Shown: positions 54,485 through 61,314 of the stretch, piece by piece
How the letters are laid out: each line of letters opens with the position of its first letter
How positions within the stretch are numbered: the stretch's first letter is position 1
Assembly (NCBI RefSeq): GCF_000246945.1
Contig: NZ_BAEX01000006.1
Location: 1 to 64,000, forward strand
DNA length: 64,000 nt
Direction of reading: 5' to 3'
From: Myroides injenensis M09-0166
Lineage (GTDB): Bacteria > Bacteroidota > Bacteroidia > Flavobacteriales > Flavobacteriaceae
The notes under the pieces: generated by a model
Database searches by the model: none
Told to the model about the DNA's origin: nothing
Seen by the model: only the letters and a program-made list of their open reading frames with translations
Made by a program: the position numbers and the translations under genes

Positions 54485-55759
54485 TTATAACTGTTTGAAT
54501 ACGTTTTTTAGATCTGCCTTTAAATCTTCGATATCTTCTATTCCTACTGATAGTCTAATTAAGTCAGGTGTTACTCCTGTAGCTTTTTGTTCGTCTACTG
54601 TAAGTTGTTGATGAGTTGTAGATGCAGGGTGAATGATTAATGATTTGGTATCACCTATATTAGCAAGTAGTGAGAATAGTTTTGTTTCGTTTGCTATTTT
54701 TTTAGCCGCTTCAAATCCTTTCTTTAAACCAAATGTTACTACGCCACTTTGTCCTTCAGGTAAGTATTCTTTTGCTAGATCATAGTATTTACTAGATTTT
54801 AATCCAGGATAGTTTACCCACGCTACCTCGTCTTGTTGTTCTAGCCATTCTGCTAATGCAAGAGCATTTTCGCTGTGTTTTTTGATTCTGATAGGTAGTG
54901 TTTCTAACCCTTGTATTGTTTGGAATGCATTGAATGGACTTAATGCAGCACCTAAATCTCTTAGACCTTCTATTCTTGCTTTTGCTATAAAAGCTGCATT
55001 TCCTAGAGCTTCATGATAAACTAAACCATGATATCCTGGTGAAGGTTCTGTAAATTCAGGAAATCTACCACTGCTCCAATCAAAAGTACCTGCATCGATA
55101 ATTGCCCCTCCTAGTGAAGTTCCATTTCCAGTGATGTATTTTGTTAAAGAGTGAATGACAATATTCGCACCGAATTCAATAGGTTTTAATAGGGCAGGAG
55201 AAGCTACAGTATTATCTACTATGAAAGGAATGTTGAATTCTTGTGCTATTTTAGCTATTGCTTTTAAGTCAACAATATCAAGTTTTGGATTTCCAAGACT
55301 TTCAACAAATATAGCTTTTGTATTATGTTGTATATTTTTTCTGAAGTTTTCTACATCTGAAGGATCTACAAATGTTGTATTGATTCCAAATCTAGGTAAT
55401 GTGACATTAAATAAATTATAAGTTCCTCCGTATAAGCTATTTGATGAAACAATGTGATCTCCAGCTTTTAGTAATGTTAATAAAGTTGTAGTAATTGCTG
55501 CTGCTCCTGATGCTGTTACAACAGCTCCTATACCGCCTTCAAGGGCTGCTAGTCTTTTTTCTAGTACATCATTTGTTGGATTATTTAATCTAGTGTAGAT
55601 ATATGTAGGAATAGATAAGTTAAATGCTCCCGCTGCATGGTCTGCATTTTCAAATACATAAGATGAAGTTTGATAAATTGGAACTGCTCTTGTACCTGAA
55701 GTAGATTGTACATCGTGTCCTGCGTGTAATGCTTGTGTTGAAAAATTTAAATTGCTCAT
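54485..55759 (-). CDS. metY: O-acetylhomoserine aminocarboxypropyltransferase (sulfhydrylase)
   Basis: Makes homocysteine from O-acetylhomoserine and sulfide. 424 residues, the typical length of MetY, longer than MetB/MetZ because of the inserted loop around SSGRFPEFTEPSPGYHGLVYHE, a MetY mark. PLP lysine in IHSLTKYITGNGTSLGG. First gene of the seven-gene methionine operon. Its start codon lies 36 bases past a strong terminator in the leader, so its expression depends on antitermination. Confidence 0.93.
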   Translation of the reverse strand: MSNLNFSTQALHAGHDVQSTSGTRAVPIYQTSSYVFENADHAAGAFNLSIPTYIYTRLNNPTNDVLEKRLAALEGGIGAVVTASGAAAITTTLLTLLKAGDHIVSSNSLYGGTYNLFNVTLPRFGINTTFVDPSDVENFRKNIQHNTKAIFVESLGNPKLDIVDLKAIAKIAQEFNIPFIVDNTVASPALLKPIEFGANIVIHSLTKYITGNGTSLGGAIIDAGTFDWSSGRFPEFTEPSPGYHGLVYHEALGNAAFIAKARIEGLRDLGAALSPFNAFQTIQGLETLPIRIKKHSENALALAEWLEQQDEVAWVNYPGLKSSKYYDLAKEYLPEGQSGVVTFGLKKGFEAAKKIANETKLFSLLANIGDTKSLIIHPASTTHQQLTVDEQKATGVTPDLIRLSVGIEDIEDLKADLKNVFKQL

Positions 55760-55795
55760 AATGCTGATTTTTATATTGTTATTAATTATTGTTTT

Positions 55796-55833
55796 AAAAA
55801 AAAAAGTCCTTTCGGTATTACCGAAAGGACTTT
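55796..55833 (-). terminator. Attenuator terminator 2, directly before metY
   Basis: A perfect 14-bp hairpin (AAAGTCCTTTCGGT / ACCGAAAGGACTTT, loop AAT) followed by ten T residues on the minus strand. It lies between leader peptide 2 and metY, so it would block the operon unless disrupted. The segment CGGTAATA (55816-55823) in its 5' arm and loop can pair with TATTGCCG in leader peptide 2 (55877-55884). Confidence 0.9.
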
Positions 55834-55860
55834 AAGTATTTCTGTCTTCTTTATGACTTA

Positions 55861-55953
55861 CTAACTCGTTGACTTACGGCAATAGGGTGGTGTGAACATC
55901 ATCATGTTCATCATCATTGCCATCATCATATTTTTGTTAGTAGTAAAAGTCAT
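55861..55953 (-). CDS. Met-rich leader peptide 2 of the methionine operon
   Basis: A 30-residue open reading frame beginning MTFTTNKN, then three Met triplets (MMM, MMM, MMM separated by Ala and Asn), then FTPPYCRKSTS and a TAG stop. Ten of 30 residues are Met. No protein function is expected: this looks like a regulatory leader peptide whose translation speed reports charged tRNA-Met. Its stop is 27 bases before the terminator hairpin. TATTGCCG (codons 24-26), 12 bases past the last Met codon, can pair with the terminator 5' arm. Confidence 0.82.
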   Translation of the reverse strand: MTFTTNKNMMMAMMMNMMMFTPPYCRKSTS

Positions 55954-55977
55954 TGTTTCTTTAATTTAGTTTATGTC

Positions 55978-56007
55978 AAAAAAAAAGCCCCTGCAATTGC
56001 AAGGGCT
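55978..56007 (-). terminator. Attenuator terminator 1
   Basis: AGCCCTTGC / GCAGGGGCT hairpin (9 bp, one G-U, AATT loop) followed by eight T residues on the minus strand, between leader peptides 1 and 2. AGCCCTTGC can alternatively pair with GCAGGGCT inside leader peptide 1 (56048-56055), with one bulged U. Confidence 0.88.
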
Positions 56008-56033
56008 AATTATATGTTATTTAGAATTTGAGT

Positions 56034-56105
56034 TTATGCAAATAACAAGCCCTGCGGATTTCTCCACATCATCATGCTCATCATCATTGTATAAACTGTA
56101 TTCAT
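56034..56105 (-). CDS. Met-rich leader peptide 1 of the methionine operon
   Basis: A 23-residue frame beginning MNTVYT, then MMMSMMMW and RNPQGLLFA before a TAA stop. Seven residues are Met. An alternative start inside the first Met triplet (56087) gives 17 residues, but the upstream ATG has a purine-rich AGAAGAAAAA before it and lies about 20 bases after the predicted transcription start. The stop is 26 bases before terminator 1. GCAGGGCT (codons 17-20) copies most of the terminator 3' arm and starts 11 bases after the last Met codon. Interpreted as a ribosome-stalling leader peptide. Confidence 0.8.
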   Translation of the reverse strand: MNTVYTMMMSMMMWRNPQGLLFA

Positions 56106-56130
56106 TTTTTCTTCTATGTTTTTATTGGTA

Positions 56131-56162
56131 CAAATATCATAAATATTTTTTGTAAAAAACAA
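56131..56162 (-). promoter_or_regulatory. Promoter of the methionine operon leader
   Basis: TTG at 56160-56162 (within TTTTG) and GATATTTG at 56131-56138 are separated by 21 bases, matching the Bacteroidota -33/-7 form with one mismatch in the -7 box. Predicted start near 56124. Confidence 0.6.
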
Positions 56163-56179
56163 AATAAAAGTAAATTATT

Positions 56180-56887
56180 TTATAGTTTTAAATAAAATTC
56201 CTTTACAAGTGCCTGAAATGCTGGAGTGTATTGATGTCTTTCTTCTTCAATAATTAACTCGTCCAACGGTATTTTATCTATTAATTCACGTGAAAAAGCA
56301 ATAAGGCTACGTTTGATTTCTGCTTTTTCGTTCCCTCTTACGCGGGTTACTTTGAAAGGATAAATACCAAATTCTGCTGCTAAGCGAATTAATGTATCTT
56401 CTTCTTTAGAAGGAATAATCACGCTGAAGATACCTTTCTCAGATAAAAAATATTCTACTGCTTCGATAAGTAAATCAAATGGTAATGCTTCTTGAAATCG
56501 TGCTGTATCTCGTTGTTTATCATTTGTATGATAGTCTTCTGCATAGAAGGGAGGATTAGAGATAATTAAATCATATTCTTCCTCCATCTCATTAGCAAAG
56601 GTTTCTAAATCTGCATGGTAACAGAATAAACGGTCTGCCCAAGGGCTGTTTTCAAAGTTATCAACTGCTTGCTCATGTGCAGAAGCATCTATTTCTATAG
56701 CATCTATTTGTTCAGCATTTGTTCTTTGTGCCATCATTAAGGCTAATAATCCCGTTCCAGCTCCAATATCTAAGATAGAGTAAGGATTATTGTTAATAGG
56801 TGTCCATGCTCCAAGTAATACTCCATCCGTGCCTACTTTCATCGCACAATTATCTTGCTGTATTGTAAATTGTTTAAATTTAAACAT
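56180..56887 (-). CDS. trmN6: tRNA1(Val) A37 N6-methyltransferase (TrmN6/YfiC type)
   Basis: SAM-dependent class I methyltransferase, 235 residues from MFKFKQFTIQQD. The SAM site is in ILDIGAGTGLLALMMAQR, and the catalytic NPPF motif is in YDLIISNPPFYAED, as in N6-adenine methyltransferases. CAMKVGTDGVLLGAW before the SAM site is the family signature of YfiC. Expected to methylate A37 of tRNA-Val. Not part of the methionine operon: that promoter lies just past its stop codon. Confidence 0.9.
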   Translation of the reverse strand: MFKFKQFTIQQDNCAMKVGTDGVLLGAWTPINNNPYSILDIGAGTGLLALMMAQRTNAEQIDAIEIDASAHEQAVDNFENSPWADRLFCYHADLETFANEMEEEYDLIISNPPFYAEDYHTNDKQRDTARFQEALPFDLLIEAVEYFLSEKGIFSVIIPSKEEDTLIRLAAEFGIYPFKVTRVRGNEKAEIKRSLIAFSRELIDKIPLDELIIEEERHQYTPAFQALVKEFYLKL

Positions 56888-56909
56888 ATATGTTAATTTC
56901 TCTTTTGAG

Positions 56910-56917
56910 CAAAAATA
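56910..56917 (-). promoter_or_regulatory. -7 box of trmN6
   Basis: The minus strand reads TATTTTTG, a full match, 22 bases before the chosen start; it lies inside the longer frame, supporting the shorter protein. Confidence 0.55.
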
Positions 56918-56965
56918 CAAAAAAGCTGAAGTAGTAAGCTATATAAAAGTGAATAGGGAGTGTTT

Positions 56966-57730
56966 CTAAAAGTCTTTTTCGATAGGGTTTTCTGTATCTC
57001 CAATTTTACGATTAAAAAAAGCTTTATTTGCTTCGCCAACTTTTTGACCACGTTCCTCAAATAGTTGTAGATACGTTTTGTTGGCATTTGTTTTTCTTGC
57101 CTTATCTGTTTCCTTTTTTGTATAAGGTTGGTAATAATCATTATCTAGAATTATCCAATTAGTTGCTATATTTTCACTATTTATAACTTCAAAGGAATAT
57201 TCATTATTAGCGTCCCATGCTTTAACAACCAAACCAGGTAGATTAACAAATTTATAAGGACCTCCTTGTATTGCTATATCTTGGGTAAAATAGACGGTCC
57301 ATTCTCTACCTCCATAATCGCAAGTAGCTTTTTGTACATTATAGTTTTGCCACTCAATTATTTCTGGTTCAATATGCCAATTTAATGATTTAATATCATC
57401 TTCATAATAACTTTTTGTTAAGCCAATTGTCTCATAGAATTTAAGTGTTTTCCCATCTTTTACAACTGCCCAATTAAATAGGGGGCGAGCCATATCTTCA
57501 TTATTTTTTATATTATCAACATCGAGTTGATTATACAAGCCTAAATCCATAAAGCGTGAATTATTTTCTTGTATATCTAAAACAGCAGTTGTCTTTCTTT
57601 TAGATTCTGGTTTGTTTTTTCCTGCCATTATTTCAACAGTGTAGTTAACTCTAGTTACTTTAGTGTTATCTTTCTGAGAATAGGAAAGAGTTGTGCATAT
57701 TAGTAGGAATACAATAATTAAGTTTTTCAT
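56966..57730 (-). CDS. GLPGLI family secreted protein
   Basis: A 254-residue exported protein (signal MKNLIIVFLLICTTLSYSQ). The eponymous GLPGLI motif appears as FVNLPGLVV in PYKFVNLPGLVVKAWD, and the family's WTVYFTQDIAIQGGPYKF precedes it. Members occur almost only in Bacteroidota, and their function is unknown. Single gene with about 70 bases to the next on the same strand and no clear terminator. Confidence 0.92.
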   Translation of the reverse strand: MKNLIIVFLLICTTLSYSQKDNTKVTRVNYTVEIMAGKNKPESKRKTTAVLDIQENNSRFMDLGLYNQLDVDNIKNNEDMARPLFNWAVVKDGKTLKFYETIGLTKSYYEDDIKSLNWHIEPEIIEWQNYNVQKATCDYGGREWTVYFTQDIAIQGGPYKFVNLPGLVVKAWDANNEYSFEVINSENIATNWIILDNDYYQPYTKKETDKARKTNANKTYLQLFEERGQKVGEANKAFFNRKIGDTENPIEKDF

Positions 57731-57800
57731 TATTAATTAATTATGGGTTGGTGTTAGTAATTTTAACGTTTTTTAAATAACGTTTATTGTAAATATATTT

Positions 57801-58331
57801 TTATAATTTCCATAATTTCATTAGATATCTTAATTGTTTAAAACTGGTTAGATGGATAAAGCCTGCATTACTCTGTCTAATATAGTTTTGATATTTAGTG
57901 TGTTTTTTGGGAGCTTCAAATAGTATGTACTTTATCATTTTTATACTAAATTGACTAGTTGCTCCTTCTAGGTTTCCAGGTCGTTTACCACGATGTAGAA
58001 TACTTCTCTTTATGTATCTAAAGAGTGCTCCTATGGGAGAAAAGTCAAGCCAAATAATCGATGTAGCATTTTCAAAACGCTCAGGTATCAGAAAACTATA
58101 ATTACCTTCAATAACCCATTTGGTGTTTTCATCCAGAAATTTCTGATGATCCTTTTTCATTAATGTTTGTTCTCTGGGAACCCAATTTGTATTTGGAAGA
58201 TGAGCAATTTGATCTAAGTGGAGAACATTTAATTGGAGTCGCTCTCCTAATTTTTGTGCGAGGGTTGATTTCCCGGAAGAGCTTAGCCCAATAATGCAGA
58301 TGCGCTCTCCTAATTTTTCTAAAGATTGCAT
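57801..58331 (-). CDS. P-loop nucleoside/nucleotide kinase-like protein
   Basis: A 176-residue P-loop NTPase related to adenylate kinases and topology-modulation (FlaR-like) proteins. Walker A GLSSSGKST, followed by LHLDQIAHLPNTNWVPR, where the Asp after LH is typical of the group. The Walker-B-like part WVIEGNYSFLIPERF and the lid region SIIWLDFSPIGALFRYIKRSI are also present. Substrate unknown. It follows rimM after a terminator. Confidence 0.8.
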   Translation of the reverse strand: MQSLEKLGERICIIGLSSSGKSTLAQKLGERLQLNVLHLDQIAHLPNTNWVPREQTLMKKDHQKFLDENTKWVIEGNYSFLIPERFENATSIIWLDFSPIGALFRYIKRSILHRGKRPGNLEGATSQFSIKMIKYILFEAPKKHTKYQNYIRQSNAGFIHLTSFKQLRYLMKLWKL

Positions 58332-58360
58332 TTGTTGTAAGAGATAATAATTATAGAAAA

Positions 58361-58394
58361 TAAGAAAGCCTAAAAGTTACAAACTTTTAGGCTT
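58361..58394 (-). terminator. Terminator of the rpsP-rimM operon
   Basis: Perfect AAGCCTAAAAGTT / AACTTTTAGGCTT hairpin with a 3-base loop; short T-run on the minus strand. Confidence 0.85.
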
Positions 58395-58416
58395 CTTTAT
58401 ATGGTAATAAAACAAA

Positions 58417-58947
58417 TTACTTGTTTAGGTATAAATCAATTAACCCATCAGGAATCGCTAAAACTATTGTTTTGTTTTCACGATCTACTTCAATAATAAA
58501 GTCATCTATCATAGGAACAAGTATTTCTGTACCGTTGTGATCTATTTCAAAGATAGGTTGATAGTTAGTATCATTTACTCTTTTAATTTTACCCACTATT
58601 CCTAATTTAGGATCTTCCACGTCAAAATCTACTATTTCGTGGTAGTAAAATTTATTACCTTCTAATTTAGGTAACATAGAAAGTGGTAGGTATAATTCAG
58701 AGCCAATCAATCGATCTGCTTCCTCTTCTGAGTTACAGTCTTCAAATTTAATTCTTAGGAAATCGTTTTTATGTAATGAAGCTTTTTTAATAAAAAAAGG
58801 AATCAATTGCCCGTTAAAGTCAACGAGCACTGATTCCAAATTTTCGTATAACTCAGGTTCATCGGTATCCAAATAGGCCAATACTTCCCCTTTGAAGCTA
58901 AATTTTTTTGCGATTTTGCCTAAATAGAAACAATCTTTTTTACGCAT
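58417..58947 (-). CDS. rimM: Ribosome maturation factor RimM
   Basis: Assists late maturation of the 30S head and binds protein S19. 176 residues with the N-terminal RimM barrel (FYLGKIAKKFSFKGEVLAYL, related to the GKIxxxHGxKGE motif) and the C-terminal PRC-barrel (KFYYHEIVDFDVEDPKLGIVG and EILVPMIDDFIIEVD). It follows rpsP after 12 bases, the usual bacterial order. Confidence 0.95.
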   Translation of the reverse strand: MRKKDCFYLGKIAKKFSFKGEVLAYLDTDEPELYENLESVLVDFNGQLIPFFIKKASLHKNDFLRIKFEDCNSEEEADRLIGSELYLPLSMLPKLEGNKFYYHEIVDFDVEDPKLGIVGKIKRVNDTNYQPIFEIDHNGTEILVPMIDDFIIEVDRENKTIVLAIPDGLIDLYLNK

Positions 58948-58959
58948 TTCGCAAGTAAA

Positions 58960-59484
58960 TTATGCTTGAGTTTCTTCATTATTTTCTTCAGTTGCTTCAG
59001 CAGTTTCTGCATTAGCAGCTTCAGCAGCAGCTTTAGCTTGTTGAGCAGCAGCAGCACGTTTAGCACTTACTTCTTTCTCAGCAGCTAATTTAGCAGCTTT
59101 GTCAGCAGCTTTATTAGATGATAAACCATCTTTTTTAGCGTTGATTTTGTTTGCTTTTTCTTCTAACCAAGCAGCAAATTTTGCATCAGCTTGTTCTTGA
59201 GTTAAAGCACCTTTGTTAACTCCACCTTGTAAGTGGTGTTTTAACATTGCTCCTTTGTAAGAAAGCAAAGTTCTAACAGTATCTGTAGGTTGAGCACCGT
59301 TAAATAACCATTTTACAGCAGAATCAACATCGATATCTACAGTAGCAGGGTTTGTGTTAGGATTGTAAGTACCGATTTTCTCTAAGTATTTACCATCTCT
59401 TTTAGCGCGTGCATCAGCAGCCACTACCCAGTAAAAAGGTTTTCCTTTTTTACCGTGTCTTTGTAATCTAATTTTTACAGACAT
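58960..59484 (-). CDS. rpsP: 30S ribosomal protein S16 with long C-terminal extension
   Basis: Core S16 in the first 85 residues: [20 protein letters not shown], then [14 protein letters not shown] and [18 protein letters not shown]. The remaining roughly 90 residues form an Ala/Lys/Glu-rich tail ([20 protein letters not shown]), ending acidic ([12 protein letters not shown]). Such tails are usual in Bacteroidota S16. First gene of the rpsP-rimM operon, with a hairpin (GAGGT/ACCTC) in its leader near 59502-59516 and a promoter box at 59533. Confidence 0.95.
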   Translation of the reverse strand: MSVKIRLQRHGKKGKPFYWVVAADARAKRDGKYLEKIGTYNPNTNPATVDIDVDSAVKWLFNGAQPTDTVRTLLSYKGAMLKHHLQGGVNKGALTQEQADAKFAAWLEEKANKINAKKDGLSSNKAADKAAKLAAEKEVSAKRAAAAQQAKAAAEAANAETAEATEENNEETQA

Positions 59485-59532
59485 AATTAATTTAAATTAG
59501 TGAGGTACCCGACCTCGGTTTTAAAATTTTTG

Positions 59533-59540
59533 CAAATATA
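59533..59540 (-). promoter_or_regulatory. -7 box of the rpsP operon
   Basis: The minus strand reads TATATTTG, a full match, 48 bases before the rpsP start. No good -33 element. Confidence 0.55.
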
Positions 59541-59797
59541 CACCTTTTTCATTGATACCTGTTTTTTTATGAAAAAAATAATAGGCTGATTTATAGGAGT
59601 ATATTGTTAGTATTATGTTTTTTTATAAGCTAGGTATTCTTATTGGGGTCGTCTTGACTTTTGTAAAATAACGAAAGGGTATTGAAATCTTAGAAAACTA
59701 AAGAGTCAAGATGCCTTTACCTTATTATTAATCTTCCAATTTATTTCAGTCATTTTAATTTTAAACTTTTTAAAAATTAATCATTTAATTATTCAAA
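59541..59797. other. Intergenic region upstream of rpsP
   Basis: No gene. Contains GTCTTGACT at 59651 and its inverse within AGTCAAGATG at 59704; the second string recurs at 60282 beyond the repeat. Nothing else is recognised. Confidence 0.4.
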
Positions 59798-60182
59798 GAT
59801 CTTTTTAAATAGAAGTGCCTAAAATGATTCTTGGAACAAATAATTGATTCCTTATCTGCCTTTAATACTCTTTAATTCTATAGACAGTATGATTTTTTCA
59901 ACAATGCTTCAACAGTTCTTCAAGATTCCTTCAACAAACAGCCTTCTATATAGAGCAATCATGAGGAATTGTTGAAGCACTGTTGAAGGATTTCGTACGA
60001 GTGCTTATGAATACTAGCTTTAACAAGCATACCAATTTTGACTCAATAGAGTGTTTTTTGATGTAATGCGCTGTAATTTAACTAGATATGTTTTTTAGGG
60101 TTTAAAAAAAATGGGGTGGTTTTTTTGCTCGGATTATTAAAGTGTTTGCACAAAATCTCATAGCGTATTGATAGGTAAAGGT
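59798..60182. repeat. Dispersed intergenic repeat, copy B
   Basis: About 385 bases aligning to 24831-25202 along the whole length with small gaps. Shares the left end, the 11-bp array, TATGAATACTAGCTTTA, CAAGCATACCAATTTT and TTTTTTAGGGTT blocks. It sits, like copy A, between divergent genes. Confidence 0.7.
59897..59987. repeat. 11-bp-phased inverted array (element E4)
   Basis: TTCAA-type units at 59897, 59908, 59919 and 59930, exactly 11 bp apart; inverse GTTGAA units at 59971 and 59982. Relative to the 24.9-kb copy, CAACAC is CAACAG on both arms, so the pairing is kept. Confidence 0.6.
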
Positions 60183-60532
60183 GCTACGTTAGATAGATTT
60201 TGTCCTTATTATCTAGTTGAATTATATGGAATTTCATGGCTTTTATCTTTGTAGGTCTAAAGAAGTTTTATAAAATTTAATAGTCAAGATGACTTCATTA
60301 AATCTTTCGTGAATCGGTATCACTATAGAGCTTTTTAATACTGCTTGAACCATTTATTAACAGTTCCTCATAAATTGTGGTGTGTTTAAGAATTGTAAAG
60401 GAACCTAGTGTTTTTATTTCGGTAAAATTTGTCTAATTATTGCTTAAGTTCTGTATGAAATGAAAGATGATGAGTTAACTAAAAAGTTAAAATTATATTA
60501 AAAAATATCTTTTTTAGTCCGTCAAAATACTT
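60183..60532. other. Intergenic region before the 60575 lipoprotein gene
   Basis: No gene, RNA or repeat recognised apart from AGTCAAGATG at 60282. AT-rich. Confidence 0.4.
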
Positions 60533-60540
60533 TACTTTTG
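60533..60540 (+). promoter_or_regulatory. -7 box of the 60575 lipoprotein gene
   Basis: TACTTTTG, a full TAnnTTTG match, 34 bases before the chosen ATG. Confidence 0.6.
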
Positions 60541-60574
60541 CATTTGATGTTATTATAGAAGTAATGTGTCAGTT

Positions 60575-61198
60575 ATGAAAAAGATTTTAGGATTATTGCT
60601 TTTGGTATTTGCATTTGTTTCTTGTGAAAATGAAACAGATACAAATTCTCCAGGTATGCAAGCTATGGCAAATAATGAAGAATTTACTGCTGGTTTTAAA
60701 TATGAAGTTTGGAGACCCGATCGTATTGATGCTTTTGTAGCGAATGAAAGTGTGTTGTATTTGATTGGTCAAACAGATTCAACTGCATTTACAATAAGAG
60801 TTCCGTACCGTTTAGAGCAAGGTAAAACCACTATGATTGAATTAGGTGATGTAATTGAAGAAACAACCGAAGAAGGTGACTTAGTTAAATCTGGTGTAAA
60901 AAGCAGCAATAATGATGAGGCTTATGCTATTTATACGGTAAGAGATAATGTTGATAAAACAATTCTTGCTACTTATAAAACGAATGACATTTCAAATAGA
61001 GGTGTTGTTGTGTTAGATAAAATGGAAGATCAGATTCCTGGAACAATTAGTGGAACGTTTTACGTTAATTTGAAAAAATTTCCTGGGAAAGATAAATTAA
61101 CGACAGAACAACAAATTAAGTATGATAAAGTTCTGCGCGATGTGAAGTCTTTCCAAGACGGATATTTCTTTAGAATTCCAATGGAAACTGCAAAATAG
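60575..61198 (+). CDS. Hypothetical lipoprotein
   Basis: A 207-residue lipoprotein of no recognised family. Signal MKKILGLLLLVFAFVSC with lipobox FVSC. The mature part is polar and beta-rich: VWRPDRIDAFVANESVLYLIG, AFTIRVPYRLEQGKTTMIELG, GTISGTFYVNLKKFPGKD. This resembles the DUF6252-like group of Bacteroidota lipoproteins, a tentative link only. A GTG start 9 bases upstream is possible but would add three residues before a perfect signal peptide, so ATG is preferred. Ends in a strong terminator. Confidence 0.7.
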   Translation: MKKILGLLLLVFAFVSCENETDTNSPGMQAMANNEEFTAGFKYEVWRPDRIDAFVANESVLYLIGQTDSTAFTIRVPYRLEQGKTTMIELGDVIEETTEEGDLVKSGVKSSNNDEAYAIYTVRDNVDKTILATYKTNDISNRGVVVLDKMEDQIPGTISGTFYVNLKKFPGKDKLTTEQQIKYDKVLRDVKSFQDGYFFRIPMETAK

Positions 61199-61222
61199 AG
61201 TTAGACATTTAATAGTATACAG

Positions 61223-61256
61223 AAGACTGTGTTTTTAGTAACACAGTCTTTTTTTT
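61223..61256 (+). terminator. Terminator before dnaE
   Basis: AAGACTGTGTT / AACACAGTCTT hairpin followed by T-run. The dnaE -7 box starts 2 bases after it. Confidence 0.88.
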
Positions 61257-61257
61257 G

Positions 61258-61265
61258 TACCTTTG
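61258..61265 (+). promoter_or_regulatory. -7 box of dnaE
   Basis: TACCTTTG, a full match, 49 bases before the dnaE start and directly after the previous gene's terminator. Confidence 0.55.
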
Positions 61266-61314
61266 TTATTCCTATAAAAACGCCTTTTTAGGCTTAAACT
61301 TCTTATTTTCAAAC

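Noticed and set aside
55973-56155. 60-codon plus-strand frame over the met leader
   Set aside because: It is the antisense shadow of leader peptide 1, terminator 1 and the promoter; it has no coding signature.
56893-57141. 82-codon minus-strand frame between trmN6 and the GLPGLI gene
   Set aside because: Almost entirely inside the 3' part of the GLPGLI gene and the trmN6 promoter; Lys-rich random-like sequence.
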